From contig NZ_FWZT01000005.1 of NCBI RefSeq assembly GCF_900177345.1, positions 124,001-188,000 on the forward strand: 64,000 nucleotides of DNA, given 5' to 3'. Positions 62,559 through 64,000 of the stretch are shown in pieces. Below the pieces are notes generated by a model. That model had not been told where the DNA came from and searched no databases. It saw only the letters and a program-made list of their open reading frames with translations. The translations under genes and the position numbers were made by a program. The stretch is from Pseudobacteriovorax antillogorgiicola. Its GTDB lineage: Bacteria > Bdellovibrionota_B > Oligoflexia > Oligoflexales > Oligoflexaceae. The stretch's first letter is position 1. Each line of letters starts with the position of its first letter.

Positions 62559-64000
62559 ATGACAAGCAATTTGGCTACGAACCTGTCGATCATAGAAGAT
62601 GGTTTATCGTCCTCTGTCTATTCGGGGATGTCTAATAACTCGCCGATAAACATCATCTACTGCGACAAAGATCTCAAAATCATGTATCTGAATCCGAGAA
62701 GTATCGAGACTCTTGGCAAGATATCGCAGTATTTGCCGGTCCCAGTGAACCAGGTCCTTGGCTCTAACATCGATATATTCCATAAGAACCCAGCACACCA
62801 AAGGCGCTTGCTGGCAGATCCTCGAAACTTACCCCATCGAACAACAATCGAATTGGGACCCGAGCGCTTGGATCTCCACGTATCAGCGATCTACGATGAG
62901 CAGGGCGAGCATATTGGTTCTATGGCCACCTGGGATATTGTTACCGAGAAGCTTGCCCTAGAAGAAAAACAAGAAAAAATGGAGGCTCTAGTCTCCAATG
63001 CTAATATTAACATCATGTACGCTAATCTAGACGGGACGATCGAGTATGTGAATCCCAAAAGTTTAAAGACTCTCAAAACAATTGAGCAGTACTTGCCGGT
63101 AAGGGTCGAAGAGATCCAAGGTGGATCCTACGATATCTTCCACAAGAACCCAAGCTTTCAACGAGGTTTGTTAGCCAACGACTCAAATCTACCTCATGAA
63201 GCCCAAATTCAAGTGGGTCCTGAAATACTCAATCTCTCTGTTTCAGCCATGTATGACAGTAACAAGAACTACATCGGCCCGATGCTCAACTGGGAAGTGG
63301 TCACTGAAAAAATCGCTCTGGAAAGCCGCGTGTCTCGGATCAATTGCATGGTAGAAAGCTCACCGACAAACGTGATGTTTGCTAGTCGCGACGGTATCAT
63401 CGAATACCTCAACCCCAAGAGTTTAGAAACTCTTCGCTCAATTCAAAATGATCTTCCTGTTTCGGCTGACAAGGTGCAAGGCGGATCCTATGATGTTTTT
63501 CACAAGAATCCCTCGCACCAAAGGCAACTTCTATCCGACCCAAGGAACCTACCGCACAATACAAGAATTGAAGTTGGCTCGAACATTCTGGACCTCCTCG
63601 TAACAGCTATTTACGACAACAAAGGCGAGTACGTTGGCCCCATGGTGACATGGGATGTGGTCACTGAAAAGGTGGAGCTAGAGAAGAAAAGCGCACGAAT
63701 GAACTCAATGATCGAAAATGCACCCATCAATATCCTGATGGCAGACCTCGATTTCAACATGGTTTATATGAACCCAGCTAGTCGCAGCACGCTGACCCGC
63801 TTGCAGCACCTTCTTCCACGTCCAGTCAATCAGTTGCTCGGTCAATCAATCGATATATTCCATAAAAACCCAAGTCATCAGCGATCCCTGCTTTCAAATC
63901 CAGCGAATTTGCCTCACTCGGCGAACATCAAGCTTGGCGATGAAACACTGAACTTGGTAGTTTCAGCGATCTACGATCATGAGAACACCTACATTGGCCC
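62559..64000 (+). CDS. Tandem PAS-repeat signalling protein (partial, probably a chemoreceptor)
   Basis: Open from the ATG at 62559 to the window edge (480 codons and counting). It consists of PAS repeats of exactly 120 residues, beginning at 62640, 63000, 63360 and 63720. Each has IN(I/V)-(I/M)-x(5)-D-x(5)-(Y)-(L/V/M)-NP at its start, D(I/V)FHKNPxxQRxLL in the middle and a Y-(I/V)-GPM-x-x-W end. The spacing is identical with no insertions. Such PAS arrays are common in soluble MCPs of delta- and related proteobacteria. The signalling output lies outside the window, so MCP is an inference. Confidence 0.8.
   Translation, partial: MTSNLATNLSIIEDGLSSSVYSGMSNNSPINIIYCDKDLKIMYLNPRSIETLGKISQYLPVPVNQVLGSNIDIFHKNPAHQRRLLADPRNLPHRTTIELGPERLDLHVSAIYDEQGEHIGSMATWDIVTEKLALEEKQEKMEALVSNANINIMYANLDGTIEYVNPKSLKTLKTIEQYLPVRVEEIQGGSYDIFHKNPSFQRGLLANDSNLPHEAQIQVGPEILNLSVSAMYDSNKNYIGPMLNWEVVTEKIALESRVSRINCMVESSPTNVMFASRDGIIEYLNPKSLETLRSIQNDLPVSADKVQGGSYDVFHKNPSHQRQLLSDPRNLPHNTRIEVGSNILDLLVTAIYDNKGEYVGPMVTWDVVTEKVELEKKSARMNSMIENAPINILMADLDFNMVYMNPASRSTLTRLQHLLPRPVNQLLGQSIDIFHKNPSHQRSLLSNPANLPHSANIKLGDETLNLVVSAIYDHENTYIG

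Noticed and set aside
1-64000. CRISPR arrays, prophage genes, insertion sequences and integrases
   Set aside because: No regularly spaced repeats, no transposase, integrase, terminase or capsid-like proteins were found. The tRNA at 5817 has no attachment-site copy nearby.

Overview
The window is a chromosomal segment of a Gram-negative bacterium with about 45-47% GC by eye. It is rich in lipoproteins with Ser/Asp-rich linkers after the lipobox Cys, TonB-dependent receptors, hybrid histidine kinases and exported proteins of unknown function. The mix of a mevalonate-pathway HMG-CoA reductase, a carotenoid operon, imelysin/DUF4856 iron genes and CheA-like membrane kinases fits a Bdellovibrionota/Oligoflexia-type organism (for example the Pseudobacteriovorax lineage). 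That placement is inference; there is no rRNA here to settle it. I see no prophage, insertion sequence, CRISPR array or plasmid functions.

Layout. 1-5.3 kb: minus-strand isoprenoid/carotenoid operon (GGPP synthase, ABC ATPase and permease, CrtI, start of the next gene) behind a TetR regulator. 5.3-6.4 kb: tRNA-Arg(TCG) and a DUF6559-like gene. 6.4-12.8 kb, minus strand: two hybrid histidine kinases, a lipoprotein whose cytochrome c part lies out of frame, and two tandem prepilin-like proteins. 13.3-18.4 kb: a plus-strand operon of two periplasmic binding proteins around a membrane CheA-like kinase, with no transporter genes. 18.4-23 kb: exported propeller-like protein, a 114-bp inverted-repeat element, a deletion remnant of an RND efflux operon, a soluble chemoreceptor with a CZB domain, and an ArsR/AHSA1 pair. 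23.2-29.4 kb: iron operon with a perfect Fur-type palindrome (DUF4856, imelysin, membrane hydroxylase, TonB receptor, terminator).

29.6-35.6 kb: HMG-CoA reductase, GNAT, a frame-broken C-type-lectin-like lipoprotein, and a COG0523-DUF1826 zinc operon behind a palindromic operator candidate. 35.6-44 kb: lipoproteins, ankyrin protein, FAX/metaxin-like GST, a small exported OB-like protein with an unusually structured leader, and a second TonB receptor. 44-47.2 kb: a 7TMR-DISM CheA-like kinase related to the 14.6-kb kinase. 47.3-51.1 kb: a DUF6607 gene with a Fur-like box and an operon of two LPP20-like exported proteins and a papain-fold protease. 51.5-62.3 kb: acyltransferase, TPR/di-heme peroxidase pair, DUF4015 glycosidase-like protein, rhomboid protease, zinc metallopeptidases, metallophosphoesterases and small lipoproteins. 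62.5 kb to the edge: an open gene made of PAS repeats with an exact 360-bp period.

How genes work together. The crt operon and the separate HMG-CoA reductase point to mevalonate-derived isoprenoids. Two loci carry Fur-type boxes and one a Zur-like site, so metal limitation is a recurring theme. Sensory capacity is large, and three kinases or receptors use CheA- or MCP-type modules outside a classical chemotaxis cluster. Several apparent frameshifts in exported proteins could be real decay or sequence errors.
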